DNA of 64,000 bases from the NCBI GenBank assembly GCA_027487775.1, contig JAIYCY010000024.1:1-64000 (forward strand), given 5' to 3'. The number at the start of each line of letters is the position of its first letter. Positions within the stretch are counted from its first letter, which is position 1. A program made the position numbers and the translations under genes. The notes under the pieces are model-generated. The model had not been told where the DNA came from. It saw only the letters and a list, made by a program, of their open reading frames with translations, and did no database searches. Source of the DNA: Planctomycetaceae bacterium. Its GTDB lineage: Bacteria > Planctomycetota > Phycisphaerae > Tepidisphaerales > Tepidisphaeraceae. This document shows positions 45,895 through 55,154 of the stretch, piece by piece.

Positions 45895-47694
45895 TCATTC
45901 GCCCCGCCCCTGCATCGCGCCTAACAACGCTCTCCTCATCACCTCACGCGGTGAACTCACGCCCGTCCACGCCTCAAACTGCCGCTCCGCCTGCCTCAAA
46001 AACATCACGTCACCGCTCACCACACACGCACCATGCGCCCGCGCCTCACGCAGAAACCGCGTCTCCAGCGGATTGTACACACAGTCAAACACCACCGTCG
46101 ATGCATCCATCGCAGGATGACCCCCTTCAAACGGACTCGACTCCACGTGAGGCGACATCCCAACCGATGTCGTGTTGATCCAAACCCGCGCACGATGACC
46201 CGGCATCTCACCCCACCCGCACGCCTTCACCACACCCTGCGCTCCATCCCGCTCGTCCGTCCCAACAGTCCCAAACTCACGCGCCAACTGCTCCGCACGC
46301 TCGAACGTCCGATTGAATACACTCACCCGCGCACCCGCATCCACCAGCGAAGCCACCGCAGTACGACCCGTCCCGCCTGCTCCAATCACCGCCACCTCCA
46401 TCCCACGCAACTTCGACCGATCATCCACCGCAAAGCGACCGGCATCCGCATCCACCTCCCCCGCACCACGCTCCGACGCACCCAAACCCATCATCACCGC
46501 ATCCAAAATCGCCTCGTCATCGCTCGAAAACGCCTCACCCACCGGAACCTCACCCGCACGCAAGTCAGATGCATCATCAATCACCAGCGTGTTCACGGCC
46601 CCGATCCGCGAAGCCACCTCGTCCACTCGCCAACCCTTCTCAAGCGCATAACGCAACGCATTTTCCTTATGCGGAATCGTCACCGACAGCCCACGCAAAT
46701 CCATCGGCCGCCAGGCTAGCATCGTCTCCATGAACGCCTTAAACGACTCATACCCCGCCTCCACACGCAGCGGCACATACACGCCATCAAACCCGATCGC
46801 CTCAAATCCCGCGTTATGGATCGCAGGACTCATCGAATGCCCCACCGGCGCACCCACCACGCCATACACACGCGTACGCGGACCGATCGAATCCCATCGA
46901 TATCGCTTCTTCAGCTTCCCTATGCTCACCTGACCCGGTGCCGTCGAACCCGCTTCGTCCAGCGATGCAAAACCCAAAAACGCGCCGAACTTCTTCGGCA
47001 ATATCCGCGTGATCTCGCCCGCCTCGCCCATGCAGATCGCGATCGATCGACCAGGACGCATCGTCATCAACTCAAACGCCTCCACACTGTCGCGAATCGA
47101 TCGCGCCGACCACGCCACTTTCGCCACGCCAGCCTCGCTCCCACACATCTCCGCAAACCGCCGCGTCAAATCCGCAGGCCGCGTCCGAAAATCATGCGCA
47201 CTCGCAATCACTCGCGACGCATCCAAACCCGCCAATCCCTCTGATGATCCCACCCCAGCTCCAGACAACGCCACACCCGACGCCACGCCCGACGCCACGC
47301 CCACTGACCCGCCCCCTGCTCCGCCCCCTGACCCGCCCCCTGACCCGCCCAGCGCCTTCCCAAAGTCCGCCCACTCCAAATCGATCATCGCACCAATGCC
47401 AATACCATCGCCAAAACCATCGCCCGCCCCCTCTCTCGCCCCGTCCAACACCGATCGCACACGCGCATAACGCTCCATCGGCGATAGCGTCGACTCTCCG
47501 CCCTCGGCTTCTCCTCGACACGTCAGCACAAAACGCGTCCGAAAGTCTCCCATCAACCGCGCAATCGCCTCCAGCGGCTCGAACGCATCCACACGCAGCT
47601 CGATCGCGTCCGCGCCCGCTTCGATCGCACGCGCCACGTCACGACGCGCCTGATCGATCTCCCTCACGAAAATGGAGACGCACAGCAGCGTCAC
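45895..47694 (-). CDS. aroDE: Bifunctional 3-dehydroquinate dehydratase / shikimate dehydrogenase
   Basis: A fusion that catalyses steps three and four of the shikimate pathway, as in plants. The N-terminal type I dehydroquinase (~1-260) shows GADAIELRVDAFEP, MIDLEWAD, VIASAHDF (catalytic His) and GVAKVAWSA (Schiff-base Lys). The C-terminal shikimate dehydrogenase (~285-599) shows VGAPVGHSMSPAIHNAGFEA, LSVTIPHKENAL (catalytic Lys), IGAVNTLV, VIGAGGTGRTAVASL for NADP binding and NTTSVGM. Between the IDLEW and SAHDF strands lies a Gly/Ser/Val-rich insert at ~115-142, encoded by a 12-bp tandem repeat. The GTG start overlaps the dapA stop codon (GTGA), so the two are coupled. Confidence 0.93.
   Translation of the reverse strand: MTLLCVSIFVREIDQARRDVARAIEAGADAIELRVDAFEPLEAIARLMGDFRTRFVLTCRGEAEGGESTLSPMERYARVRSVLDGAREGAGDGFGDGIGIGAMIDLEWADFGKALGGSGGGSGGGAGGGSVGVASGVASGVALSGAGVGSSEGLAGLDASRVIASAHDFRTRPADLTRRFAEMCGSEAGVAKVAWSARSIRDSVEAFELMTMRPGRSIAICMGEAGEITRILPKKFGAFLGFASLDEAGSTAPGQVSIGKLKKRYRWDSIGPRTRVYGVVGAPVGHSMSPAIHNAGFEAIGFDGVYVPLRVEAGYESFKAFMETMLAWRPMDLRGLSVTIPHKENALRYALEKGWRVDEVASRIGAVNTLVIDDASDLRAGEVPVGEAFSSDDEAILDAVMMGLGASERGAGEVDADAGRFAVDDRSKLRGMEVAVIGAGGTGRTAVASLVDAGARVSVFNRTFERAEQLAREFGTVGTDERDGAQGVVKACGWGEMPGHRARVWINTTSVGMSPHVESSPFEGGHPAMDASTVVFDCVYNPLETRFLREARAHGACVVSGDVMFLRQAERQFEAWTGVSSPREVMRRALLGAMQGRGE
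47268..47351. repeat. Tandem repeat, 7 x 12 bp, inside aroDE
   Basis: Three ACGCCACGCCCG-type units are followed by four CTGACCCGCCCC-type units, all in frame, encoding the Gly/Ser/Val-rich insert. Two sub-families suggest two expansion events. Confidence 0.85.
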
Positions 47695-48563
47695 AAAACC
47701 CCGGCCTTCTTCATCAACCCGCGAATCGTCTCCACTGTACCGCTCGATGCCTCCACCACTGGCAATCGCATCTCACCCGAATCTCGACCCAATAACTTCA
47801 TCGCCGCCTTCACGCCCGCAGGATTCCCGTCAATGAACAAACTACGCGTCAATTCAAAATACTTCTCGTGCAGCTTCCTCGCCTCATCAAACGCATTCTC
47901 CGCCGCCAATCGCACCATCACCGCCACGTCGCCCGGCACGATGTTCGACAACACACTCACCACGCCCACCGCGCCGAGGCTCATGAACGGCAAGGTCAAT
48001 CCGTCGTCACCCGACAAAATCGAGATCCCACATCGCTGACGAATCTCCGACACCTGCTCACACGAACCCGCCGCCTCCTTGATCGCCGGAAACATCGCCG
48101 GCGCCGCCTCGTACAACCTCGCGATCGTCGCGGGCGACATGTTGATCCCGCACCGACCCGGAATGTTGTACAGCACCACCGGAAGATCCACCTTCTCCAC
48201 CAACGTCATGAAATGACGATACAAACCCTCCTGCGAAGGCTTGTTGTAATACGGATTCACACTCAAACCCGCTCGACATCCGACCGAACGCGCAAATCCA
48301 TGCAACTTCAACGCCTCCGCCGTCGAGTTACCCCCCACGCCCGCCAGCACCGGCACGCGATCGCCCGCCTGCTTCTGAACCAACTCGATCACCCGAAAAT
48401 GCTCATCAAAATCCAGCGTCGGACTCTCACCCGTCGTACCCACCGGCACCAAACCGTCAATCCCCTGATCAAGCTGATACGCAACCTGCTCACGCAGCCG
48501 CGCTTCGTCCACCCGACCGTCCTTGAACGGCGTCACCAACGCTGTCATCGCACCTTGTATCAT
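47691..48563 (-). CDS. dapA: 4-hydroxy-tetrahydrodipicolinate synthase DapA
   Basis: DapA condenses pyruvate with aspartate semialdehyde in lysine/diaminopimelate synthesis. The 290-residue protein contains GAMTALVTPFKDG, LVPVGTTGESPTL (Thr pair), VNPYYNKPSQEGLYRHF, VVLYNIPGRCGI (active-site Tyr) and AIKEAAGSCEQ (Schiff-base Lys), with GDDGLTLPFMSLGAVGVVSV. I chose the ATG at 48563, which gives the usual MxxGxxTALVTPF start; one 8 codons upstream and one 5 codons downstream (with AAGG before it) are alternatives. It overlaps aroDE by four bases and is first in that unit. Confidence 0.95.
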   Translation of the reverse strand: MIQGAMTALVTPFKDGRVDEARLREQVAYQLDQGIDGLVPVGTTGESPTLDFDEHFRVIELVQKQAGDRVPVLAGVGGNSTAEALKLHGFARSVGCRAGLSVNPYYNKPSQEGLYRHFMTLVEKVDLPVVLYNIPGRCGINMSPATIARLYEAAPAMFPAIKEAAGSCEQVSEIRQRCGISILSGDDGLTLPFMSLGAVGVVSVLSNIVPGDVAVMVRLAAENAFDEARKLHEKYFELTRSLFIDGNPAGVKAAMKLLGRDSGEMRLPVVEASSGTVETIRGLMKKAGVL

Positions 48564-48696
48564 CGCGCAGAAGTGTAGAGACATCACACCAACTTATCGA
48601 GTCACCCCCGCAACCATCTGCACGCTGCTTTCTCGCAACGATCCAGAGGTCGCGGGGGTGAATCTCAAACACACAATCCGATCAGAACACCGTCGT

Positions 48697-49425
48697 TCAT
48701 GCGTGCTGCACAGGCGAACCCAGCACATCGTCACGAACGCTTCCGCCCGATCGCTCGCCGCCCGTCGGAGGAGCCGTCGGGCGCGTGATCACACGCTCAA
48801 CATTGCTCACCACGTCGTCAACGCCAACGAACGCGACATCGCCCGGACGTGTCGAGGTCGGTTCGAGATTGTCTCCGCCGTCAACGACATCCGCCGCGCG
48901 GTCACGGGCGTCGATCCGATCGTTGCCCGCACCGCCTCGCAACACATCTTCACCGGCTCCGCCGACGATCATGTCATTGCCCTCGCCACCCTCGATCGTG
49001 TCGTTGCCAGGCCCGCCATGCAGACGATCAAGGCCCGGCCCGCCCTCGATCAGTTCCGCGCCCAGCCCGCCCTGAACCATATCGTTCCCCGCGCCGCCCA
49101 GAATCGTCGCAGGAATCCCCACCCGGCTCGCACCGGTCTCCGTCGATTCCGCACGCTTAAACGCCATCAGACGAACCCCATCGTTGCCGCCCTTGGCGTC
49201 CACAACAATGCTCGTCACGTCCGCAAGATCAAACTTCGTCACCGTCGGCGCCACCGGTGCGCTGCCCGGTGCCTGCATCGAAGACTCGATCACCGCAATC
49301 TGACCGTCAGGCGCGTTCCGGATCATGATCCGGTCGTTACCTTCCGTACCCACGACGCTCAACACGCCGTCCGTCAACGTCGCCGACAACAAACGGCGGC
49401 CTTCCATCGATTCCATATGACGCAT
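48697..49425 (-). CDS. LEPR-XLL protein with RTX-like calcium-binding repeats
   Basis: A 242-residue protein starting MRHMESMEGRRLLSATLTDG, where MEGRRLLSA matches the LEPR-XLL sorting motif. A beta domain follows (VVGTEGNDRIMIRN), then five or more nonapeptide-like calcium-binding repeats from ~120 to 200 (GGAGNDMVQGG, GGPGNDTIEGGEGNDMIVGG, GGAGEDVLRGGAGNDRIDARD) as in RTX/hemolysin-type proteins. GGAGG six bases before the ATG at 49425 fixes the start; an ATG at 49614 with GGGAGGGG is an alternative. It is probably a small surface or secreted calcium-binding protein. Divergent from the DUF58 gene. Confidence 0.8.
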   Translation of the reverse strand: MRHMESMEGRRLLSATLTDGVLSVVGTEGNDRIMIRNAPDGQIAVIESSMQAPGSAPVAPTVTKFDLADVTSIVVDAKGGNDGVRLMAFKRAESTETGASRVGIPATILGGAGNDMVQGGLGAELIEGGPGLDRLHGGPGNDTIEGGEGNDMIVGGAGEDVLRGGAGNDRIDARDRAADVVDGGDNLEPTSTRPGDVAFVGVDDVVSNVERVITRPTAPPTGGERSGGSVRDDVLGSPVQHA

Positions 49426-49734
49426 CGGAAACCTCCATCGCCTTCTTCGGGCGATCGCCAGGACCTGAACTTGATCCTCTCGCATCCAACGTCCCGGCAC
49501 GGGAAAAGGGTTGATTCCCCCCCTCGCCTCTGTCCGAACCACACGGCCCAGACTCGACAAACCCAACGCCCCCACCATGCCGATTATTCCCCCGCCTGAA
49601 AAAATTCTTTCCATCTTTACATTTCCCCTCCCCATGGACATCGCCAAAAATGCAATACGATTGCAAACACGACACCCTTTCCACAGACTCCCCGTCACAC
49701 ACGCACGCTCGACCAGCAACCACAACCTGCACCC
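49426..49734. promoter_or_regulatory. Divergent region of RTX-like and DUF58 genes
   Basis: A 309-bp gap. The plus-strand half is AT-rich at 49595-49680 (TTCTTTCCATCTTTACATTT). The minus-strand half includes the alternative start of the RTX-like gene. No promoter pair is convincing. Confidence 0.35.
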
Positions 49735-50913
49735 ATGCCCGCATCCTCACCGCACATCCACTCCCAATCCTCGCTCTCCGCCGGGCCAGTTCCTCAGCGG
49801 CCAGCGATCAAGCGCAAGGGCGCACTCGAACGCTGGTGGATCGCTCGTCCTCCTCGCGTACGCGCCCTCATCGGAATCGCGGCGGCGGGAACTCTCATCG
49901 GCGCGTTCTCCAGCGCCACCGCATGGATCGCTGTCGCAAGCTCGATCTTCCTCGCACTCCTCGGACTCGTCATCCCAAGACTCATCGCCCGCACACTACG
50001 CGCTTCAGTCTCACTTCCACTCACACCCACACGCGCCGGCGATCTCGTCCTCTTTCGCATCACGCTCCACAACCCACTCCCCTTCCCCATCCCCAATCTC
50101 ACACTCCGCAGCCACAACAACCATCCACTCCGAAATACGCCCGACGATCACCCAAACACAATCCCCGTCGGTGACATCCGCCCACGCACCTCTCGCGAAA
50201 TCCACATCACACTCCCAGTCGTCCGAGGCGTTTATCCCAATGACGATCTCTACATCGAATCCGGATTCCCATTCGATCTCCGCATCGCACGCATCCCGCT
50301 CCATTGCACCACACCACTACACGTCTGGCCCGCTCGCACCATCGCCCCGCCGATCCGACCTCGTACCAACAACAGCACCTCCGCCCGCGCCGCCGTACTC
50401 TCCGAACAGGCCGGCCATTGGGGCGAATCCGTCGGCTCACGCGACTATCGACCAGGCGATTCCATCCGACACATCCACTGGAAACAGTCCGCACGCTACG
50501 ACCGACTCATCGTCCGCGAGCGACAATCACTCGAATCCCGCGCAACCTCGCTTCGACTCGAACTCCACGGAAACTTCGCCGATCCACTCGCCTTCACTCA
50601 CGCAGAGCAGGCCATCGAAACCTCCGCCGCTCTCATCGAAGCATGGATCGAGCGCGGCATGCACGTACAACTCACCATCGACCAAATCCAACAACCGACC
50701 CTCCGCATCACGCCACCCGACGGACCCGCCGCAATCAAAACACTACTCGACGCGCTCGCCGCCATACGCCTCTTGCCGGCTGACGCGCGTCTCGATGCCC
50801 TCGATGCCACCACATCCTCCGATACGCCTATCAACCCGTCGGCTATTCCCAACGTAAAGCCCGTCGATTCCAACGCCGTCATCATCAGCGACGTCCGCGG
50901 GGTGATCCCATGA
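49735..50913 (+). CDS. DUF58 domain protein
   Basis: A 392-residue membrane protein with two N-terminal helices (~44-82: ALIGIAAAGTLIGAFSSATA, WIAVASSIFLALLGLVIPRL), a beta-rich middle (~95-200), and the DUF58 signature YRPGDSIRHIHWKQSARYDRLIVRE at ~225-250. The C-terminal part has a VWA-like fold. DUF58 proteins are co-encoded with MoxR ATPases and TgpA-type transglutaminases and are thought to act as assembly partners. The next gene starts at ATGA over its stop codon. Confidence 0.88.
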   Translation: MPASSPHIHSQSSLSAGPVPQRPAIKRKGALERWWIARPPRVRALIGIAAAGTLIGAFSSATAWIAVASSIFLALLGLVIPRLIARTLRASVSLPLTPTRAGDLVLFRITLHNPLPFPIPNLTLRSHNNHPLRNTPDDHPNTIPVGDIRPRTSREIHITLPVVRGVYPNDDLYIESGFPFDLRIARIPLHCTTPLHVWPARTIAPPIRPRTNNSTSARAAVLSEQAGHWGESVGSRDYRPGDSIRHIHWKQSARYDRLIVRERQSLESRATSLRLELHGNFADPLAFTHAEQAIETSAALIEAWIERGMHVQLTIDQIQQPTLRITPPDGPAAIKTLLDALAAIRLLPADARLDALDATTSSDTPINPSAIPNVKPVDSNAVIISDVRGVIP

Positions 50914-53390
50914 ACATCTCGCCCCTCGCTTACTTCTTTGCGATCTGGGTCGCAATCTCAGCAAGCTGGCTGCTCCATCTCGACCACACCCGACCATGGG
51001 AACGCATCCTGCTCGGCGCGGCAGTCCTCGCCATCGCATGGATCATCATCCGGTCCGCCGAGTCGATCACGCGGATCGTCTCACGGCATCGCGCACACAG
51101 ATCGAATCCACGCAACCCAGGCGACTCGACCCAAGCACCAAACCCACCCCACACAAGCACTGCCAACGACGCCCAGGCCCGCGTTGTCGTCGCACTCGTG
51201 CTGCTTGCAACACTGCCGATCGCCGGCCTCTACGCCTATCGCGTCTTCACATGGCCCTTCCTTCCGCCGCTCGAACTCGCACTCGTCCAGGCGCTGCGCA
51301 ACGCGACGCTCATCCTCCTGCTCAGCCGCACACATCGCTACGAAGGACTCGGCATCGCCAGCGCCACACTCATGGGCATCGTCGCCGGCAGCGAACTCGA
51401 AAGCGGCGCGTGGATCACCATCACAAGCTGCACTCTCGCCGCACTCTGGCTCGGTTATCGCCGCGCTGACCCAACGCACTCCCGCGATCCCAACTACAAC
51501 AATCCCATCGACACGACACGCAGCAACCCATCGCTTCCGACGTCGGCACCGATCCGATCATTCAACCACGCTTCCGCGCGATCGCTCGCCCGCGCGGCAC
51601 TCCTCGCGCTTCCCGTCGTCCTCGTCGGCATCATGCTGGCCCATCTCTTGCGCGGCGTACAGCCGATCGGATTCGGACGCGGCGTACTCCCCAGCAGCGG
51701 TGGCACACAATCCGCTAGCGATCGGGCTCGCGGCGGTGTCGGGGAAGATGGACCCGACACCGCTCGCGGCAGTCGCACCCCCTCCAGCCTCGGATTCGAC
51801 GGCTCAGACGTCTTCGTCAACTCCGATATCGCAGGACTCTACGACGCTTTCGTCGAAAGCTTCGGCCAACCACTCCAAAGCATGGATCAGAAAAAGATGA
51901 TCGCGCTCAAACAAGACCAGATCATCGCAGGTCGCGAAAACCTCGAACTCGATGTGCGCGGCGGACGCGAGTTCACTCTCAACCGCTCCACAGGACGTTC
52001 CTCCAACTCAACACCTCGCCAAGACGACGGCGCACTACTCTGGGTCGAAGGCGACGCTCCCCTCCATCTCAAACTCGCCACCTACGACGCTTTCGACGGG
52101 GCCACCTGGCGCGAATATCTACCCCCTCCCATGAAAGCATCCGTCACCGATCAAGCCGAGTCCGGCTGGCTCGTCAAAATCGACTACGTCCACTCAGACT
52201 TCTTCACCGCTCGACATCAACACAAACTCCGACTCAGCGGCCTCGACGCCTCCGCACTCCCACTGCCCGCAAATCCCTACAAAATCCGCGTCGGACGCGC
52301 CACGCGACCCAACTTCTGGCGCGGCGGACCCGATGGACTCCTCCGACTCTGGGACCGCAACGTCCCGCCCGGAACCGTCGTCGATGTCGAATCCAGCCTC
52401 ATCGACCCCCACATCCTCCAAAAAAACCACCGACCCATGCGCATCCGAGGTGACGCCGAAGCCCTGCCCATCGATCCACGCGTCGGAGAACTCGCCCACG
52501 AACTCGCTCGCGTCTCACTCGACCCATGGCAACGCATACAGGCCGTCGTCGATCACCTCCGAACGCTCCAACACGATCAAAATCTCCCCCAAAGCCAGCC
52601 CGTTCAGCCATCGAGTGAGCTGTCCAACGATCCGATCGCACGATTCCTCCTCCAAGATCGTCGAGGCAGCAGCGCCGACTTTGCCTCCGCCTGCGTCGTG
52701 ATGCTCCGATCGCTCGGCTTTCAGGCTCGGCTCGCCAGCGGCTTCTATGTCGATCCGTCGGAATATGTCCCTTCCAAGAAGCAAACCCGCGTGGGACTCG
52801 CCCAAGCGCATTTCTGGGTCGAGTTGCAAGTCTCGGAAAACAGCTGGATCGTCATCGAACCCACGCCCGGCTTTTCCCAGCGATTCGCACCCGAACCCTG
52901 GACCACACGCTTCCTCGAACGACTGCAACACGCCCTCGCCTGGGCACGCGGAAATCTCGTGATGATCGCCTGCATGTCGTTCGCGTGTATCAGCACGATC
53001 TGGCAAAGGCGACGCGTCGTCGGCGCAGCCTACACCTTGCTCTATCGACTCAATCCCGGAAAAACACCACGCGAGCGATTGGAACGGACTCAGAAACTGC
53101 TCGAACGACGCGGTCGCCTCTGGGGCAGGCCTCGCGAGCCATGGCAAACACCACGCGCCTGGCTCATCGAAGTCACCAACACCCGCACCCCCGACCTACG
53201 ACACACCGCGCTTCGATTCAGCAACCTTCTCGATCAAGCCCGATTCGGAAACTCCGCCACGCTCAACATCCATCCCGATCCCTCGATTGAGGCTTCGGCA
53301 ACAACGCTACTCCGCGCACTCTCCACATCGAAAGATTTTGGCTCGCCACCTCGTTCAGCGAAACAAGACGTTAAGATCGAATCCACCTAA
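50910..53390 (+). CDS. TgpA-like transglutaminase-domain membrane protein with Cys-to-Ser change
   Basis: An 826-residue protein with about six N-terminal membrane helices, a large extracytoplasmic domain with a transglutaminase-like fold, a further helix near 680 (VMIACMSFACISTIW) and a cytoplasmic tail, matching TgpA/DUF3488 proteins. The catalytic region reads RRGSSADFASACVVMLRSLGF, where the family has GxCxxFA; the Cys position is Ser588. His634 (QAHFWVEL) is kept, and the Asp is replaced by Glu650 (VIEPTPGF), a change also seen in active members. It may be inactive or use Ser. It overlaps the DUF58 gene by four bases and precedes moxR. Confidence 0.88.
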   Translation: MNISPLAYFFAIWVAISASWLLHLDHTRPWERILLGAAVLAIAWIIIRSAESITRIVSRHRAHRSNPRNPGDSTQAPNPPHTSTANDAQARVVVALVLLATLPIAGLYAYRVFTWPFLPPLELALVQALRNATLILLLSRTHRYEGLGIASATLMGIVAGSELESGAWITITSCTLAALWLGYRRADPTHSRDPNYNNPIDTTRSNPSLPTSAPIRSFNHASARSLARAALLALPVVLVGIMLAHLLRGVQPIGFGRGVLPSSGGTQSASDRARGGVGEDGPDTARGSRTPSSLGFDGSDVFVNSDIAGLYDAFVESFGQPLQSMDQKKMIALKQDQIIAGRENLELDVRGGREFTLNRSTGRSSNSTPRQDDGALLWVEGDAPLHLKLATYDAFDGATWREYLPPPMKASVTDQAESGWLVKIDYVHSDFFTARHQHKLRLSGLDASALPLPANPYKIRVGRATRPNFWRGGPDGLLRLWDRNVPPGTVVDVESSLIDPHILQKNHRPMRIRGDAEALPIDPRVGELAHELARVSLDPWQRIQAVVDHLRTLQHDQNLPQSQPVQPSSELSNDPIARFLLQDRRGSSADFASACVVMLRSLGFQARLASGFYVDPSEYVPSKKQTRVGLAQAHFWVELQVSENSWIVIEPTPGFSQRFAPEPWTTRFLERLQHALAWARGNLVMIACMSFACISTIWQRRRVVGAAYTLLYRLNPGKTPRERLERTQKLLERRGRLWGRPREPWQTPRAWLIEVTNTRTPDLRHTALRFSNLLDQARFGNSATLNIHPDPSIEASATTLLRALSTSKDFGSPPRSAKQDVKIEST

Positions 53391-53405
53391 CCATCCGGCC
53401 ACCCA

Positions 53406-54407
53406 ATGAACCTCACCCAACTCACTCCCGCATCCCCCAAGCCCGCCGGCATGTCGCTTCCGGTGACCGCCTGCGATCACGCCCCGCCGGGCGAACTCCT
53501 CACACGCATGCGCGATCAACTCAACAGCGTTCTTCGCGGAAAACCCCACGTCATCGAACGCGTGCTCGCCTGCCTCTTTGCACGCGGACACGTGCTCATC
53601 GAAGACCTCCCAGGCCTCGGCAAAACCACCCTCGCCAAGGCACTCGCGGGCGTTATCGGCGGACGATTCAACCGGCTCCAGTGCACGCCAGACCTCCTGC
53701 CAGGCGATGTCACCGGCTTCAGCGTCTTTAACCAAAAAACACGCGAGTTCGAGTTCCTCCCAGGCCCCGTCTTCACCGACATCCTACTCGTCGATGAAAT
53801 CAATCGAACCACACCACGCACTCAAAGCGCACTCCTCGAAGCCATGGCCGAAGGGCAAGTCACCGTCGACAACGCGCACCATCGACTCAGCGAATCGTTC
53901 TTCGTCATCGCCACACAAAATCCCGTCGAACACCAGGGCACCTATCCACTCCCAGAAGCACAACTCGACCGATTCGCCATGAAACTCCGCATCGGCTACC
54001 CCGACAAAGAACACGAACTCTCCATGCTCGAGGCCGCCGTCGGACATTGCTGCGAACAGGACTCTCGTCCCATCGAACCGGTCATCCGCACCGATCAACT
54101 CCATCACCTCCAACAACACGTCGCTAAAGTCAGCGTCGCAAAGCCCGTACGGCAATACCTCGTCGACCTCGCCGCAGCCACACGCACACACCCGCAAATC
54201 CCCCTCGGACTCAGCCCGCGCGGCCTGCTCACATGGCAACGCGCCGCCCAAGCATGGGCATGGCTCGCAGGCAGAGATTTCGTCACCCCAGACGATATCC
54301 AAACCGTCGCTCTCCCCGTCCTCGATGTCCGACTCGGAACCCCCGAATCACGCAGCCGCGAACTGGTCGAACAAGTCGTCCGATCGGTCGCAATCCCATC
54401 CCGATAA
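53406..54407 (+). CDS. moxR: MoxR family AAA+ ATPase
   Basis: A 333-residue AAA+ ATPase. Walker A is LIEDLPGLGKTTLAKAL, Walker B ILLVDEINRTTPRTQSALLEAM, followed by FFVIATQNPVEHQGTYPLPEAQLDRF (sensor I and Arg finger) and SPRGLLTWQRAAQAWA (sensor II). MoxR ATPases work as chaperones with DUF58/VWA partners. It lies 15 bp after the TgpA-like gene. The usual order puts moxR first; here it is last in the trio. Confidence 0.93.
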   Translation: MNLTQLTPASPKPAGMSLPVTACDHAPPGELLTRMRDQLNSVLRGKPHVIERVLACLFARGHVLIEDLPGLGKTTLAKALAGVIGGRFNRLQCTPDLLPGDVTGFSVFNQKTREFEFLPGPVFTDILLVDEINRTTPRTQSALLEAMAEGQVTVDNAHHRLSESFFVIATQNPVEHQGTYPLPEAQLDRFAMKLRIGYPDKEHELSMLEAAVGHCCEQDSRPIEPVIRTDQLHHLQQHVAKVSVAKPVRQYLVDLAAATRTHPQIPLGLSPRGLLTWQRAAQAWAWLAGRDFVTPDDIQTVALPVLDVRLGTPESRSRELVEQVVRSVAIPSR

Positions 54408-54629
54408 TTGAATCTTAAATCCATTTATCGCATATATTTATCGACACCCCATCGAATCCATTCCACGCCCGCTTTCCCCACGCGATCCACCGCATCATTT
54501 AAACCCGCATCACGCAATCGGCCGATCATGCGTATAATAAGAAGCGTCCGGGCGACCCCCGGAAGATGAATCGGACCCACGCCAACCCCGCGCGGGCCCG
54601 AATGGTCGGAGGGTTTTTAAGAGGACTGT
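54408..54629 (+). promoter_or_regulatory. Upstream region with a -10 box before the 143-aa gene
   Basis: The gap is AT-rich at 54415-54450. TATAAT at 54533-54538 is a perfect -10 box, but the -35 is unclear. A leader of ~85 bases follows with GC-rich complementary stretches (CCCCGCGCGGGCCCG) and ends with AAGAGGA before the ATG at 54630. Confidence 0.45.
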
Positions 54630-55061
54630 ATGTTCAAGCCATTTTGTGTTTCGCTCGATCGGGAATCATTCTTCGGTGCCTTCGACACACGCGAACAGGC
54701 AGTCGCTGCCGGTTTTGAGTCGGCCCGATCGAGCGCCGGGCTCGTCGATTCGATTTACGTCGGCAAACGTCAACCCACCCCCGCACAAGCAGACGGTCAC
54801 GCCGAATCGATCGTCGATGCCATGCGCGACCGCATGCGCGCAGTCAACGGCCCCGACGATTACCTCGACCGCGCCAACGAACATCAGCTCGCCGACCTCG
54901 ACGCCTCCATCGAGCATGCCATCGTCGACTGGCTCGCTCGACATCAGCTCACCCCAGCCTCTCGCGTCGTGTCGATCAGCGAGCACCCCGTGCCCGCCGT
55001 CGCTTCACACGCTCAGGGACGCCGCGACGAAGTCTGCCTCATCGGGCCCGATGCCGATTAA
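54630..55061 (+). CDS. Unknown 143-residue protein
   Basis: Not recognised at family level. N-terminal FKPFCVSLDRESFFGAFDTREQAVAAGF suggests a small alpha/beta domain where a strand is followed by a turn and helix; SIYVGKRQPTP follows, and the C-terminal half is helical and acidic (YLDRANEHQLADLDASIEHA, IVDWLARHQLTPASRVVSIS). The general plan resembles small proteins found in phages and proteobacteria with a '...VGxxxPxxP...DxxWLxxH...' pattern. It has its own -10 box and a good ribosome binding site (AAGAGGA), so it is probably expressed alone. Confidence 0.65.
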   Translation: MFKPFCVSLDRESFFGAFDTREQAVAAGFESARSSAGLVDSIYVGKRQPTPAQADGHAESIVDAMRDRMRAVNGPDDYLDRANEHQLADLDASIEHAIVDWLARHQLTPASRVVSISEHPVPAVASHAQGRRDEVCLIGPDAD

Positions 55062-55154
55062 TTCACCGCGCTCATCGATTGCATCGGTTCGGATCACGAT
55101 CCATCAACGCACGCCCTACGCCCTGGCGAACGAATCTGCAAGGAACACGACACG

